In this document: positions 33,376-42,824 of the stretch, piece by piece
Layout: each line of letters opens with the position of its first letter
Numbering within the stretch: the first letter of the stretch is position 1
NCBI GenBank assembly: GCA_948847595.1
Contig: CAQOGY010000003.1
Location: 248,001 to 312,000 of the forward strand
Source: an uncultured Bacteroides sp.
GTDB lineage: Bacteria; Bacteroidota; Bacteroidia; Bacteroidales; Bacteroidaceae
Direction: 5' to 3'
Length of the DNA: 64,000 nt
The notes under the pieces: model-generated
What the model was told of the DNA's origin: nothing
The model's input: only the letters and a program-made list of their open reading frames with translations
The model's database searches: none
Translations under genes and position numbers: made by a program

Positions 33376-35601
33376 CTATATTTTCTTTATTATTTTCAAT
33401 AATCCGGAAGTCAATTTACTTAGTTGTTCGGAAGTAATAATGAAAGGCGGCATCAGATAAACCAACTTTCCGAATGGACGTACCCAAATACCTTCTTCGA
33501 CAAAGCGTTGTTGCATAGTTGCCATATTCACCGGACGCTTCATTTCAATGACTCCGATTGCCCCTAGTATCCTTACATCAGCTACTTGTGGCAACTCCCG
33601 TGCAGGTGCCAATTCTTCTTTTAATTGAGTTTCGATTCGTTTCACATTCTCCTGCCAACCGGATTCAATCAGCAAGCGGACAGATGCGCAAGCCACCGCA
33701 CAGGCGAGTGGATTTCCCATAAAGGTAGGCCCGTGCATAAATGCTCCCGGTGCATGGTTGGAGATGGTATCTGCCACCTGATTACTTGCCAAAACCGCAG
33801 AAAGCGTCATATATCCGCCGGTCAATGCCTTTCCGATACACATAATATCCGGTTCTACTCCGGCGTGTTCCCAGGCGAAAAGTTTGCCTGTCCGTCCGAA
33901 TCCTGTTGCTATTTCATCGAAGATAAGAAGAAGTCCGTGTTCCCGGCAGAGCTTTTCCGCTTCACGCAGGTATTGCGGATGATAAAACCACATACCACCT
34001 GCTCCCTGCACAATCGGTTCAAGGATAAGTGCCGCTAATTCTTCCGAATGTTTTTCAATCGTCTCCCGCAAAGGGACAATGTCTTCAGGATTCCACTCCC
34101 CGTCAAACCGGGAAACCGGAGCCGGAACAAAATGGCGGACAGGAAGCGCTGGGCCGAAAAGACTGTGCATTCCCGTCACCGGGTCGCAGACGGACATGGC
34201 ATTCCAGGTATCTCCGTGATAACCGGAACGGATGGTCACGAAATTATTCTTATCGGGTTTTCCTGCTGCGTACCAGTATTGTACAGCCATTTTCAAGGCA
34301 ACTTCAACAGCTACCGAACCGGAGTCTGCATAGAATATCTTTTGCATGGACGGCGGAACTAACGGTAATAGCAATTTTCCCAATTCAATGGCGGGTTCAT
34401 GTGTCAATCCACCGAACATCACGTGAGACATCTTGTCCAACTGCTCTTTGGCCGCCTGGTTCAATGCCGGATGATTGTATCCATGCACGGCACACCACCA
34501 GGATGACATTCCTTCAATAAGTGTCCGCCCGTCTTCAAGGGTAATGGTAGCGCCATCCGCCCGTTTTACTTTATAAACAGGAAGCGGGTCGGTAGTAGAA
34601 GTATAGGGATGCCATATATGTTCGCGGTCGAACTGTGAACTTGCAAAATGATAACCTTCTTCCTGAATCATCTTCTTGTCTTCCGAAACTTTAGAGCCGA
34701 GTGTCGTCAGCAAGTCACCTACAATAGCCGAATTAATTCCGATATACAATGCTTTGTGCATCGCTTCGGGCGAGAGTTGCGAACGTCCGCCGGCAAAACG
34801 TAGAAAAGCCGTCGGATTGATGAAACGGAACAAGGCAATTGTCCTGAGGATTTCTTCTTCACTTAGAGGCTTTTCGTTTTCCAATGGCGTTCCAGGTATC
34901 GGGCTTAATAGGTTGATAGGAATGGACTGGACGTTCAGTTCTTCCAAAGTGAAAGCGAATTCTATCCGTTGTTCCATTGTTTCTCCCATACCGATAATGC
35001 CACCGCAGCAAATGTCCATTCCTACACGGCGGGCAGCATCAAGAGTCGCAAGTTTCTGCTCCTGTGTGTGCGTGGAGCAGAGCGTTGAAAAGTAAGAAGG
35101 TGCAGTTTCCAGATTGCAGTGATAGCGGGTTACGCCAGCTTCATGCAGAGAACGCAGTTCTTCTTCGTTGAGTAAACCCAGCGAAGCGCAAAGTTGAATT
35201 GACGAATGTCGCCGCATATGGCGGACTGTATCACAAAGTTGGGTAATCTGTTTGGGAGAAGGTTTCCGGCCGCTGGTGACGAGGGAGAAACGGTTGACGT
35301 TCTGGGCTTCATTGTATTTTGCCTGTCGGAGACATTCTTCAGCGGGTAGGAGGTCGTAGACTTCGGCTTGCGTTTTGTAGTGAGAGGATTGTGCACACCA
35401 TTTACAGTTCTCCGGGCATCTGCCGGACTTGGCGTTGATGATGGAACACATGTCGAATTCGTGCGAAGCACGTGCGACGGTAATCTCATGCGCGGCGGCA
35501 TAAAGCGCCTCGCTGTCGGCCATGTTGGCGAGCCAAGCGGCCTGGTCGGGCGATATGTCTACGCCTGCCAACACTTGGTCTTTAATTTCTTGAAGTGTCA
35601 T
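33376..35601 (-). CDS. bioB: fused biotin synthase BioB - DAPA aminotransferase BioA
   Basis: Two biotin enzymes in one 741-aa chain (from MTLQEIKDQ). Residues about 1-315 are the radical-SAM biotin synthase that inserts sulfur into dethiobiotin: the 4Fe-4S motif is CPENCKWCAQSS, with the FSLVTSGR and GGIIGMGET blocks. Residues about 325-741 are the PLP-dependent 7,8-diaminopelargonate aminotransferase: HIWHPYTS, SSWWCAVHGYNHP, YADSGSVAVEVALKMA, LIFDEIATGFGRTG, and the PLP lysine in CIGKALTGGYM. The activities are steps 4 and 2 of the pathway, so the fusion is not between sequential enzymes. The frame stays open upstream to an ATG at 35790, close behind the promoter (separate entry), so the chain may be 804 aa. 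Confidence 0.93.
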   Translation of the reverse strand: MTLQEIKDQVLAGVDISPDQAAWLANMADSEALYAAAHEITVARASHEFDMCSIINAKSGRCPENCKWCAQSSHYKTQAEVYDLLPAEECLRQAKYNEAQNVNRFSLVTSGRKPSPKQITQLCDTVRHMRRHSSIQLCASLGLLNEEELRSLHEAGVTRYHCNLETAPSYFSTLCSTHTQEQKLATLDAARRVGMDICCGGIIGMGETMEQRIEFAFTLEELNVQSIPINLLSPIPGTPLENEKPLSEEEILRTIALFRFINPTAFLRFAGGRSQLSPEAMHKALYIGINSAIVGDLLTTLGSKVSEDKKMIQEEGYHFASSQFDREHIWHPYTSTTDPLPVYKVKRADGATITLEDGRTLIEGMSSWWCAVHGYNHPALNQAAKEQLDKMSHVMFGGLTHEPAIELGKLLLPLVPPSMQKIFYADSGSVAVEVALKMAVQYWYAAGKPDKNNFVTIRSGYHGDTWNAMSVCDPVTGMHSLFGPALPVRHFVPAPVSRFDGEWNPEDIVPLRETIEKHSEELAALILEPIVQGAGGMWFYHPQYLREAEKLCREHGLLLIFDEIATGFGRTGKLFAWEHAGVEPDIMCIGKALTGGYMTLSAVLASNQVADTISNHAPGAFMHGPTFMGNPLACAVACASVRLLIESGWQENVKRIETQLKEELAPARELPQVADVRILGAIGVIEMKRPVNMATMQQRFVEEGIWVRPFGKLVYLMPPFIITSEQLSKLTSGLLKIIKKI

Positions 35602-35790
35602 AAATGTATGATAAGGGATAGTTTGTGCAGCATTCTGCTTGCGAAGGGCAACGTCCACTACATTGATATGCAGATGACCGATTTGGAATTCACGTCCCAT
35701 ACTCGCAAAAGCGGCGTAATTCTTTCTGCCCCAGTAACGGAAGCGGGAAAGAAGGGTGCGTGTGGTCTGTATGTGGCGTTGTTGCTTCAT
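35602..35790 (-). other. in-frame 63-codon N-terminal extension or leader of bioBA
   Basis: From ATG at 35790 the frame runs without a stop into BioB. It reads like protein (RFRYWGRKNYAAFASMGREF and then IGHLHINVVDVALRKQ), with a basic aromatic motif that resembles one I remember at the N-termini of some Bacteroidetes TonB receptors. The predicted transcript start is only about 25 nt before this ATG, which favours translation from here. No such segment exists in E. coli BioB. Confidence 0.5.
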
Positions 35791-35822
35791 TGATTTTTTA
35801 CTTTTTGTTCCGTAGAACGCGG

Positions 35823-35853
35823 CAAATGTACAAAGATTCTTTGGATAAGCAAA
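35823..35853 (-). promoter_or_regulatory. promoter of the biotin operon
   Basis: On the minus strand TTTG, 19 bp, TACATTTG: a full match to the Bacteroidetes consensus. No BirA-type operator is recognised around it. Confidence 0.75.
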
Positions 35854-35876
35854 CTGTTTGGCGGTTTCTGATATTT

Positions 35877-36992
35877 CTACTTCGATTTCTTTTTCCTGTA
35901 TTCCTTGCGCAGATTGAAGTTGAATCCGGCATATATCTGAAGAGTTCCGAAGCCATTGTCCAAAGAGAAATTATTGCGATGGTAATTGTAGTTTTTCCCG
36001 ACGAAAGAGGAACCTACGAAATACTTTCCGTTATTATAGACCACGCCTGCACGGAGCAGGAAATCGAGATTAAACTTACTGTACCATTGTTTTCCTTCGT
36101 GGGTTTCCGCGTCTACGTCAGAGGCTTTGTAGGCAATGGCGGGAGTGAGAGAAATACAAGCCAGGCAGTTGCGTGCGAATACCCAGTTGTAGGCATAGCC
36201 GAAACTGATATTGGCATTGGTATATTTTATCTTATTGACTTTCATGCCGGGATTCATCCTTTCCTGTATATATTCCGGCAATTGCAGATAATCAAAGTCG
36301 AGATTGTGTTTGGAGATAGAGAAACCTGCGATGAATGTTCCTGCATTGCGCCGTTGATTGGTCGACTGGCTGAAAGCGGCAGGATAAGAGAACTTCCGGT
36401 TGTTGAATATATAATATAGATTCAGCCCTTTGATATCTACTTTCAGTCCGTTGAAGTTTTCGGAATAATTGGAAGGAATCTCGTCATAGAATCCTCTGAT
36501 TTTATGAATCTTATAATTATTGCCCGTACGGCGGTAGAAGATATCCACCCCTAGCTTGGAGCTATAAAGACTTAAATCAAACTCTGTCCCTCTGTTCTTC
36601 CGGTTTGTCTTCCGATAAATATCATCGACATCGACAGACCATCCCAGGAAAATCCATCTCCAACCGAAGTACAATCCAATCTTGTTGTGCGGATTAGGAG
36701 AGAAGCTAAGTTTCTGAGGTTGGGGAAGTTCACTGGTGACCGAGTAATATTCAAAGTTGCTGAAATGGGTAACCATCAGCGCATAATTATATCGGTTGGG
36801 ACTGATGTAGAGCGTATCGAAATCACTGAAATTCATGAATTTCTTGATAGCTCTCTTGAAAGCACCAGGTTTGGCGATGTTTGACGAATCTCCCTGCACA
36901 CTGTCGGCTACGGAAATATTCTCCTTTCCAGGCTGTGCCTGTAAGGAGAGTGACAATAACAGGGAAATATATAAAACAATCTGTCTTACCAT
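35877..36992 (-). CDS. DUF4421 family outer-membrane-associated protein
   Basis: Protein of 371 aa from MVRQIVLYISLLLSLSLQAQ, which is a signal peptide; a GTG 13 codons upstream is not used. The mature part is rich in amphipathic beta-strands with aromatic ends (KIGLYFGWRWIFLGWSVDV, GLNLYYIFNN, FAGFNFNLRKEY), consistent with the DUF4421 beta-barrel family of Bacteroidetes. Function unknown. It is divergent from the stand-alone SusC gene, and its stop lies 23 bp upstream of the bioBA promoter. Confidence 0.8.
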   Translation of the reverse strand: MVRQIVLYISLLLSLSLQAQPGKENISVADSVQGDSSNIAKPGAFKRAIKKFMNFSDFDTLYISPNRYNYALMVTHFSNFEYYSVTSELPQPQKLSFSPNPHNKIGLYFGWRWIFLGWSVDVDDIYRKTNRKNRGTEFDLSLYSSKLGVDIFYRRTGNNYKIHKIRGFYDEIPSNYSENFNGLKVDIKGLNLYYIFNNRKFSYPAAFSQSTNQRRNAGTFIAGFSISKHNLDFDYLQLPEYIQERMNPGMKVNKIKYTNANISFGYAYNWVFARNCLACISLTPAIAYKASDVDAETHEGKQWYSKFNLDFLLRAGVVYNNGKYFVGSSFVGKNYNYHRNNFSLDNGFGTLQIYAGFNFNLRKEYRKKKSK

Positions 36993-37151
36993 GCGATTCT
37001 TCGTAGCTGTTATGAATGTCTTTGGTTTCACGAATGTACTACCTTTCGTTGATTTATACTAGCAATCTTCTAAAAAATGTTTCGTTTCCTAAACAAAAAA
37101 CTTCTATATACTGTTAGTACAGCTAGCAAATAAATATTAAGCCACAAAATT

Positions 37152-40100
37152 ATGAGAATCTATTTACGTTTATTAGCAGCGTCTTTTCTGCTTCTTGCAG
37201 GAAATATATTGTATGCGGAAGCACAGCAGGAGAAGTGCGTGACAGGTACGGTGACCTCTGAAGGAGAGCCCTTGCCTGGGGTATCTGTACAATTGAAAGG
37301 AGCATCTTCAGGCACAATCACCGATATGGATGGAAATTACTCTGTCGAAGCTCCGGCTACCGGCACTTTGGTATTCCGCTTTGTAGGGATGCGCACAGTA
37401 GAACAACCGATAAACAACCGGAATGTGATAAATGTTGCCCTGGAATCAGAAAGTAAAGAACTGGACGAAGTGATGGTAGTAGCGTATGCCACCGCCAAGA
37501 AATATAGTTTTACCGGAGCTGCTTCGACCATGAAGGCGGGGGAAATTGAAAAGTTACAGACTTCCAGTGTATCGCGTGTACTGGAAGGTACGGTGTCCGG
37601 CGTGCAGGCAAGTGCGGCAAGCGGTCAGCCGGGTACGGATGCTGAAATCCGTATTCGTGGTATCGGTTCTATCAATGCATCCAGTGCTCCGCTTTATGTA
37701 GTGGACGGTGTTCCGTTCGATGGAAGTGTGAACTCCATCAATCCCGATGACATATCTTCGATGACTGTCCTGAAAGATGCCGCATCTGCCGCTTTGTACG
37801 GTTCACGTGGCGCGAATGGGGTGATTATTATCACCACCAAGCAAGGTGAACAGAACTCGAAAGCAACGGTAAAAGTGAAAGCATCTTTAGGAGGTTCCAA
37901 CCGCGCAGTCCGCGACTACGACCGTGTCAGCACCAACCAATATTTTGAATTATATTGGGAAGCACTTCGTAATCAGTATGCCAAAAGCTCTGACTACACA
38001 TCGGCAACTGCCGCAGCACAGGCTTCCAAAGATTTGGTTACGAAATTAATGGGTGGAGGGCCTAACCCTTACGGCCCGCAATATGCACAACCGGTCGGTA
38101 CGGACGGTAAACTGATAGAAGGTGCACGCCCGTTATGGGATTCTGATTGGAGTGACGCTATGGAGCAACAGGCACTTCGCACAGAACTGAACCTGAGTGT
38201 TTCCGGTGGTGGAAAAGCCAATCAATATTTCTTCTCCGCCGGATATCTGAATGACAAAGGTATCGCCCTCGAATCCGGTTATCAACGTTTCAACTTGCGT
38301 TCCAACATAACCAGTGAAATAACTTCCTGGCTGAAAGGCGGCGTCAACTTGAGTTTTGCCCATTCCATGCAGAACTATCCGGTTTCTTCCGACTCCAAAA
38401 CGAGTAACGTGATTACAGCCGGACGTACCATGCCGGGTTTTTATCCGATTTATGAGATGAATACCGACGGCAGTTACAAACTGGATGAAAGCGGAGACCG
38501 TATTTTCGATTTCGGTTCGTATCGCCCTTCCGGTTCTATGGCTAACTGGAACTTGCCCGCTACTTTGCCCCTGGATAAGTCGGAACGTATGAAAGATGAA
38601 GTTTCCGGCCGTACTTTTCTGGAAGCTACGATTATCGAAGGATTGAAATTCAAGACAAGTTTCAACTTCGATTTGATTAACTATAATACATTGGACTATA
38701 CGAACCCCAAACTAGGGCCGGCTAAAGAAAACGGCGGCGGTGTCAGCCGGATGAATACCCGTACTTTCTCCTGGACATGGAATAATATTGCCACTTATGA
38801 CAAGACGATTGGCGAACATCATTTCAATGTCCTTGCAGGTATGGAAGCGTATTCTTATCGTTACGATGAACTGACCGCGTCACGTTCTAAAATGGCGCAG
38901 CCCGATATGCCGGAACTGGTAGTCGGCTCGCAGTTGACCGGTGGTTCGGGATATCGCATCGACTATGCACTGGTCGGTTATCTTACCCAACTGCTCTACG
39001 ACTATCAGAATAAATATTTCTTCTCGGCATCTTACCGTCGCGACGGTTCTTCACGTTTTGCGCCGGAGACGCGTTGGGGAAACTTCTGGTCATTGGGTAC
39101 TTCCTGGCGTATCGACCGTGAAGAGTTTATGGCAAGCACTTCCGACTGGCTGTCTGCCTTGACTCTAAAAATGAGCTACGGCGCACAGGGAAATGATAAC
39201 CTCGGCACTTACTACGCAAGCAAGGGACTTTATAGTATCGTCTCCAATTTGGGCGAGAACGCATTAGTCTCCGACCGTATGGCAACTCCGAACCTGAAAT
39301 GGGAAACGAACCTGAACTTTAACGTCGGTATTGACTTCTCTCTGTTTAACAACCGCTTTTCCGGTTCGTTCGACTTCTTTACGCGCCGCTCGAAAGACTT
39401 GCTTTATTCCCGTCCGATAGCTCCCTCTTTGGGATATGGTTCTATTGACGAGAATGTAGGAGCTTTGAAAAATACGGGTATAGAACTGGTACTTAACGGA
39501 ACGATTATCAACCAGAATGGTTGGGTATGGAAACTGGGTATGAACCTCACTCACTATAAGAATAAGGTGACAGACCTTCCATTGAAAGATATGCCGCAAA
39601 GTGGTGTGAACAAGCTCCAGGTAGGTCGCTCTGTTTATGATTTCTATATGAAAGAATGGGCAGGCGTAGACCCAGAGAATGGTGATCCATTGTGGTATAT
39701 GGACGAGGAAGACGCCAACCACAACCCGACAGGAAAACGTATCACCACCAATGATTATGCTTCGGCAGATTATTATTACGTCAACAAATCATCTCTTCCG
39801 AAAGTATATGGCGGATTCAATACATCACTTTCCTGGAAAGGATTCGACCTCTCTGCTATCTTTGCTTACAGCATCGGCGGATATATCTACAACCGTGATA
39901 TTACAATGATTCTGCATAACGGTAGTTTGGAAGGACGTGATTGGTCGACAGAAATTCTGCGACGTTGGACACCGGAAAACCGGGATACCGATGTTCCTGC
40001 CTTGAGTACAACTTCTAATAACTGGAACTCGGCATCCACCCGTTTCTTACAAAACAACTCCTATATGCGATTGAAGAACCTGACGCTCTCTTACAACTTA

Positions 40101-40280
40101 CCCAAGCAATGGATTAGTAAATTGTCATTGAGCAGTGTGCAAGTATATGTGCAGGGAGATAACTTATTTACTATCCACCGGAATCAGGGATTAGATCCTG
40201 AGCAGGGAATTACAGGTATTACTTATTACCGCTATCCGGCTATGAGAACCATCTCCGGAGGTATTAACGTTGCTTTCTAA
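37152..40280 (+). CDS. SusC/RagA-type TonB-dependent transporter
   Basis: Complete SusC homologue of 1042 aa. The signal peptide (LLAASFLLLAGNILYAEAQ) is followed by a CarboxypepD-reg-like domain (TGTVTSEGEPLPGVSVQLKG, ITDMDGNYSV; about residues 28-105). The plug follows (LEGTVSGVQASAASGQPG, IRIRGIGSINASSAPLYVVDGVPFDG, VLKDAASAALYGSRGANGVIIITTK), then a long beta-barrel ending GGINVAF. The susD partner follows after 14 bp. No glycosidase, sulfatase, sigma/anti-sigma pair or hybrid regulator is nearby, so the substrate need not be a glycan. The neighbouring biotin locus makes a vitamin or peptide ligand thinkable (inference only). Confidence 0.95.
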   Translation: MRIYLRLLAASFLLLAGNILYAEAQQEKCVTGTVTSEGEPLPGVSVQLKGASSGTITDMDGNYSVEAPATGTLVFRFVGMRTVEQPINNRNVINVALESESKELDEVMVVAYATAKKYSFTGAASTMKAGEIEKLQTSSVSRVLEGTVSGVQASAASGQPGTDAEIRIRGIGSINASSAPLYVVDGVPFDGSVNSINPDDISSMTVLKDAASAALYGSRGANGVIIITTKQGEQNSKATVKVKASLGGSNRAVRDYDRVSTNQYFELYWEALRNQYAKSSDYTSATAAAQASKDLVTKLMGGGPNPYGPQYAQPVGTDGKLIEGARPLWDSDWSDAMEQQALRTELNLSVSGGGKANQYFFSAGYLNDKGIALESGYQRFNLRSNITSEITSWLKGGVNLSFAHSMQNYPVSSDSKTSNVITAGRTMPGFYPIYEMNTDGSYKLDESGDRIFDFGSYRPSGSMANWNLPATLPLDKSERMKDEVSGRTFLEATIIEGLKFKTSFNFDLINYNTLDYTNPKLGPAKENGGGVSRMNTRTFSWTWNNIATYDKTIGEHHFNVLAGMEAYSYRYDELTASRSKMAQPDMPELVVGSQLTGGSGYRIDYALVGYLTQLLYDYQNKYFFSASYRRDGSSRFAPETRWGNFWSLGTSWRIDREEFMASTSDWLSALTLKMSYGAQGNDNLGTYYASKGLYSIVSNLGENALVSDRMATPNLKWETNLNFNVGIDFSLFNNRFSGSFDFFTRRSKDLLYSRPIAPSLGYGSIDENVGALKNTGIELVLNGTIINQNGWVWKLGMNLTHYKNKVTDLPLKDMPQSGVNKLQVGRSVYDFYMKEWAGVDPENGDPLWYMDEEDANHNPTGKRITTNDYASADYYYVNKSSLPKVYGGFNTSLSWKGFDLSAIFAYSIGGYIYNRDITMILHNGSLEGRDWSTEILRRWTPENRDTDVPALSTTSNNWNSASTRFLQNNSYMRLKNLTLSYNLPKQWISKLSLSSVQVYVQGDNLFTIHRNQGLDPEQGITGITYYRYPAMRTISGGINVAF

Positions 40281-40294
40281 ATTCAGACTAAATT

Positions 40295-41776
40295 ATGAGA
40301 AAAATAAAAATACAATCTATTCTAGCAGCCGTTGCCACTCTCTTTTTGGCAGCGGGTTGTAGCAGCAGCTTTTTGGATACAGACCCGACAGATGCAGTAA
40401 GTTCCGAAAAAGTGCCTGTGCCCGAAAATGCGGAAGCGCTTGTGAACGGTGCCTGGTATAATCTGTTCGATTATTCAAGTACTTATGCCAATATCGGTTA
40501 TCGTGCACTTCAGTGCCAGGATGATATGATGGCAAGTGATGTTGTTTCCCGTCCGAAATATGGGTTCAACTCTTCCTATCAGTTCAACGATGTGGCTATT
40601 TCTTCAAACAATAGAACGGAGTTTGCCTGGTATCTGATGTATAAAACGATAGATAACTGTAATACTGCTATTTCCATCAAGGGGGATTCGGAAGAACTCC
40701 GTCGGGCGCAGGGACAAGCATTAGCTTTACGTGCTTTCTGCTACCTGCATCTGGTACAACATTACCAGTTTACTTATTTGAAGGATAAAGATGCGCCTTG
40801 TGTTCCTGTTTATACAGAACCGAGTAATAGTTCAACAGTACCGAAAGGAAAATCGACAGTAGCGCAGGTTTACCAACTTATTTTCGATGACTTGACTTTG
40901 GCGAAGGACTATTTGAAAAACTATGTCCGCAGCGGTGATAATCAGAAGTTCAAACCGAATGTAGCAGTAGTCAACGGACTTTTGGCTCGCGCTTACTTGC
41001 TGACCGGACAATGGGAAGAAGCGGCAAAAGCTGCCGAAGCCGCCCGTAAAGGATATTCGCTGATGACAACCACTGCCGAATACGAAGGATTCAACAATAT
41101 CTCCAATAAGGAATGGATATGGGGATTCCCTCAAATACCTTCCCAATCGGATGCAAGTTATAATTTTTACTATTTGGATGCTACATACGTTGGAGCTTAC
41201 AGTAGTTTCATGGCAGATCCTCATTTGAAAGATACCTTTACTGAAGGTGATATCCGTATTCCTCTGTTTCAGTGGATGCGCGAAGGATATTTGGGATATA
41301 AGAAGTTTCATATGCGTGCAGATGATACGGCTGATTTGGTCTTGATGCGTTCTGCTGAAATGTATCTGATTGAGGCTGAAGCGAAAGTTCGTGATGGCGT
41401 AGCATTGAATCAGGCTGTAGCGCCTTTGAATACATTGCGCAATGCCCGTGGAGTAGGGGATTACGATGTGACGGGAAAATCACAGGATGATGTAGTCAAC
41501 GAAATTCTGATGGAACGCCGCCGTGAACTTTGGGGAGAAGGCTTCGGTATTACTGATGTACTCCGTACCCAAAGAGCCGTAGAACGTACCGCTTTGTCGG
41601 ATGAAATACAGAAAACAGAAGTGGACTGTTGGCAAGAAGGCGGTAGCTTTGCCAAACGGAATCCATTAGGACATTGGTTCCTTCGTTTCCCGGACGGCAA
41701 ACCGTTTACAGTGAACAGCACTTATTATCTATATGCTATCCCGCAAAAAGAAATAAACGCTAACCCTAACCTATAA
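40295..41776 (+). CDS. SusD/RagB family surface lipoprotein
   Basis: SusD homologue of 493 aa with lipobox Cys22 (LAAGC) followed by SSSFLDTDPTDAVS. TPR-type helices (ALALRAFCYLHLVQHYQFTYL) and the C-terminal MERRRELWGEGFGITDVLR motif are typical, as is the YLYAIPQKEINANPNL ending. It is the surface lid for the SusC protein encoded immediately upstream and the last gene before a strong terminator. Confidence 0.95.
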   Translation: MRKIKIQSILAAVATLFLAAGCSSSFLDTDPTDAVSSEKVPVPENAEALVNGAWYNLFDYSSTYANIGYRALQCQDDMMASDVVSRPKYGFNSSYQFNDVAISSNNRTEFAWYLMYKTIDNCNTAISIKGDSEELRRAQGQALALRAFCYLHLVQHYQFTYLKDKDAPCVPVYTEPSNSSTVPKGKSTVAQVYQLIFDDLTLAKDYLKNYVRSGDNQKFKPNVAVVNGLLARAYLLTGQWEEAAKAAEAARKGYSLMTTTAEYEGFNNISNKEWIWGFPQIPSQSDASYNFYYLDATYVGAYSSFMADPHLKDTFTEGDIRIPLFQWMREGYLGYKKFHMRADDTADLVLMRSAEMYLIEAEAKVRDGVALNQAVAPLNTLRNARGVGDYDVTGKSQDDVVNEILMERRRELWGEGFGITDVLRTQRAVERTALSDEIQKTEVDCWQEGGSFAKRNPLGHWFLRFPDGKPFTVNSTYYLYAIPQKEINANPNL

Positions 41777-41826
41777 ATATAAATAGATAACTCTCTTAAT
41801 TTTTTTGACTTTGACTTTAACTTGTA

Positions 41827-41859
41827 GACCGGTATACGTCGTGACGACGCATACCGGTC
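41827..41859 (+). terminator. terminator of the SusC/SusD pair
   Basis: GACCGGTATACGTC and GACGCATACCGGTC pair over 14 bp with one mismatch around GTGAC, followed by GTTTCTTTT. It lies 50 bp after the susD stop. Confidence 0.85.
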
Positions 41860-41885
41860 GTTTCTTTTATCTTCAATTAAATATG

Positions 41886-41903
41886 TTAATATAATGCGCT
41901 TTG
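41886..41903 (+). repeat. left copy of the 18-bp direct repeat bounding the island
   Basis: TTAATATAATGCGCTTTG occurs here and, identically, at 55357-55374. The flanks differ on both sides. It marks the probable left end of the accessory island, between the SusD terminator and the first island gene. Confidence 0.7.
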
Positions 41904-41941
41904 TAGGTTATCTTACTGTTTTATTGTAACTTTGTATCGAA

Positions 41942-41977
41942 TGGTTAGTTTATCTATTTATATAAATAAACTAACCA
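41942..41977 (-). terminator. hairpin at the 3' end of the island operon
   Basis: TGGTTAGTTTA and TAAACTAACCA pair perfectly over 11 bp, 14 bp past the stop of the last operon gene. The loop is AT-only. Confidence 0.6.
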
Positions 41978-41991
41978 CATGCGAAGATTTG

Positions 41992-42738
41992 TCATTTCTT
42001 TTTATAAGTATTCAGTAGATCATCGCATTTATTGATCAATGCCTGAAAAAGAGAAGCCTTCTCATAATCTTGCGTATCCGCAGCCTCTTTTACCTTTTGC
42101 GCCAAGTCTTCTATACAATCTTGCAACGTAACTGTTGTTGCTTCACGTCCGTTGTCAACAGAAGATCCCCAAAGGCAGATCGCCCTTTCCATGTCTTGCG
42201 CCACATCTTCCCCCTTGTAATACTTGATACCCAACAAATATTGCGCTTCCGGATCATTTTGTTCCGATAATGAAATGAGATCCGAGATTTCATCCGGTTT
42301 ATTTTGATTTTCGTCTTCGCAAGATAGAATTCTGAGTAATTCCACAAAATGGTCGTCCAATATATTCAGTAAAGGGCAAAATGCAAACCGGAACACTTCC
42401 TTATCTATACGAAAATCACTTCCAACATTCAATGCAGATTGAGACATTAGCTTGTTGCATTCCTCATTAATAAACAGACTGACCGAATCAAAATTATTCA
42501 TCTGTATCTTATTGATAAAACGAAACACAGATGTATATTGGCTTTCTTGTATTTTTATGGGTGCATACGCCAATAAAAGTACCTGTTTATCCTCTTCCCT
42601 ACAAATAATCCTCACATCCAAACAAACATAATTCATGTCGATTGAAAAGTGAAACTCTCCTTTCTCCTCATCATACTGAAAGTTCAACTTATACTCGTTC
42701 TTCAAGTAGTCATTTACTTGTCTTGCTAAAATATCCAT
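41992..42738 (-). CDS. YbjN-like domain protein with Sel1-like repeat
   Basis: Protein of 248 aa. The N-terminal ~130 residues (MDILARQVNDYLKNEYKLNF, GEFHFSIDMNYVCLDVRI, NFDSVSLFINEECN) have the strand-helix pattern of YbjN / type III chaperone-like domains. Then one Sel1-type repeat (DPEAQYLLGIKYYKGEDVAQ) and a C-terminal helical pair resembling a UVR motif (KVKEAADTQDYEKASLFQALINKCDDL). All three suggest protein-protein contacts and no enzyme. It is the last gene of the island operon, 86 bp behind the DUF1232 gene. Confidence 0.7.
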   Translation of the reverse strand: MDILARQVNDYLKNEYKLNFQYDEEKGEFHFSIDMNYVCLDVRIICREEDKQVLLLAYAPIKIQESQYTSVFRFINKIQMNNFDSVSLFINEECNKLMSQSALNVGSDFRIDKEVFRFAFCPLLNILDDHFVELLRILSCEDENQNKPDEISDLISLSEQNDPEAQYLLGIKYYKGEDVAQDMERAICLWGSSVDNGREATTVTLQDCIEDLAQKVKEAADTQDYEKASLFQALINKCDDLLNTYKKK

Positions 42739-42824
42739 AATTCAAACGTTTTAATCCATTGACGATACACTTTGTCACTATACCTACATCAAATAGACGC
42801 AACAAATATAAATCAGATAATCTG

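Noticed and set aside
35760..36419. Plus-strand 219-codon open frame
   Set aside because: It lies antisense to the bioBA start, the bioBA promoter and the DUF4421 gene, which has a signal peptide and family-type strands. Composition of the plus frame shows no domain.
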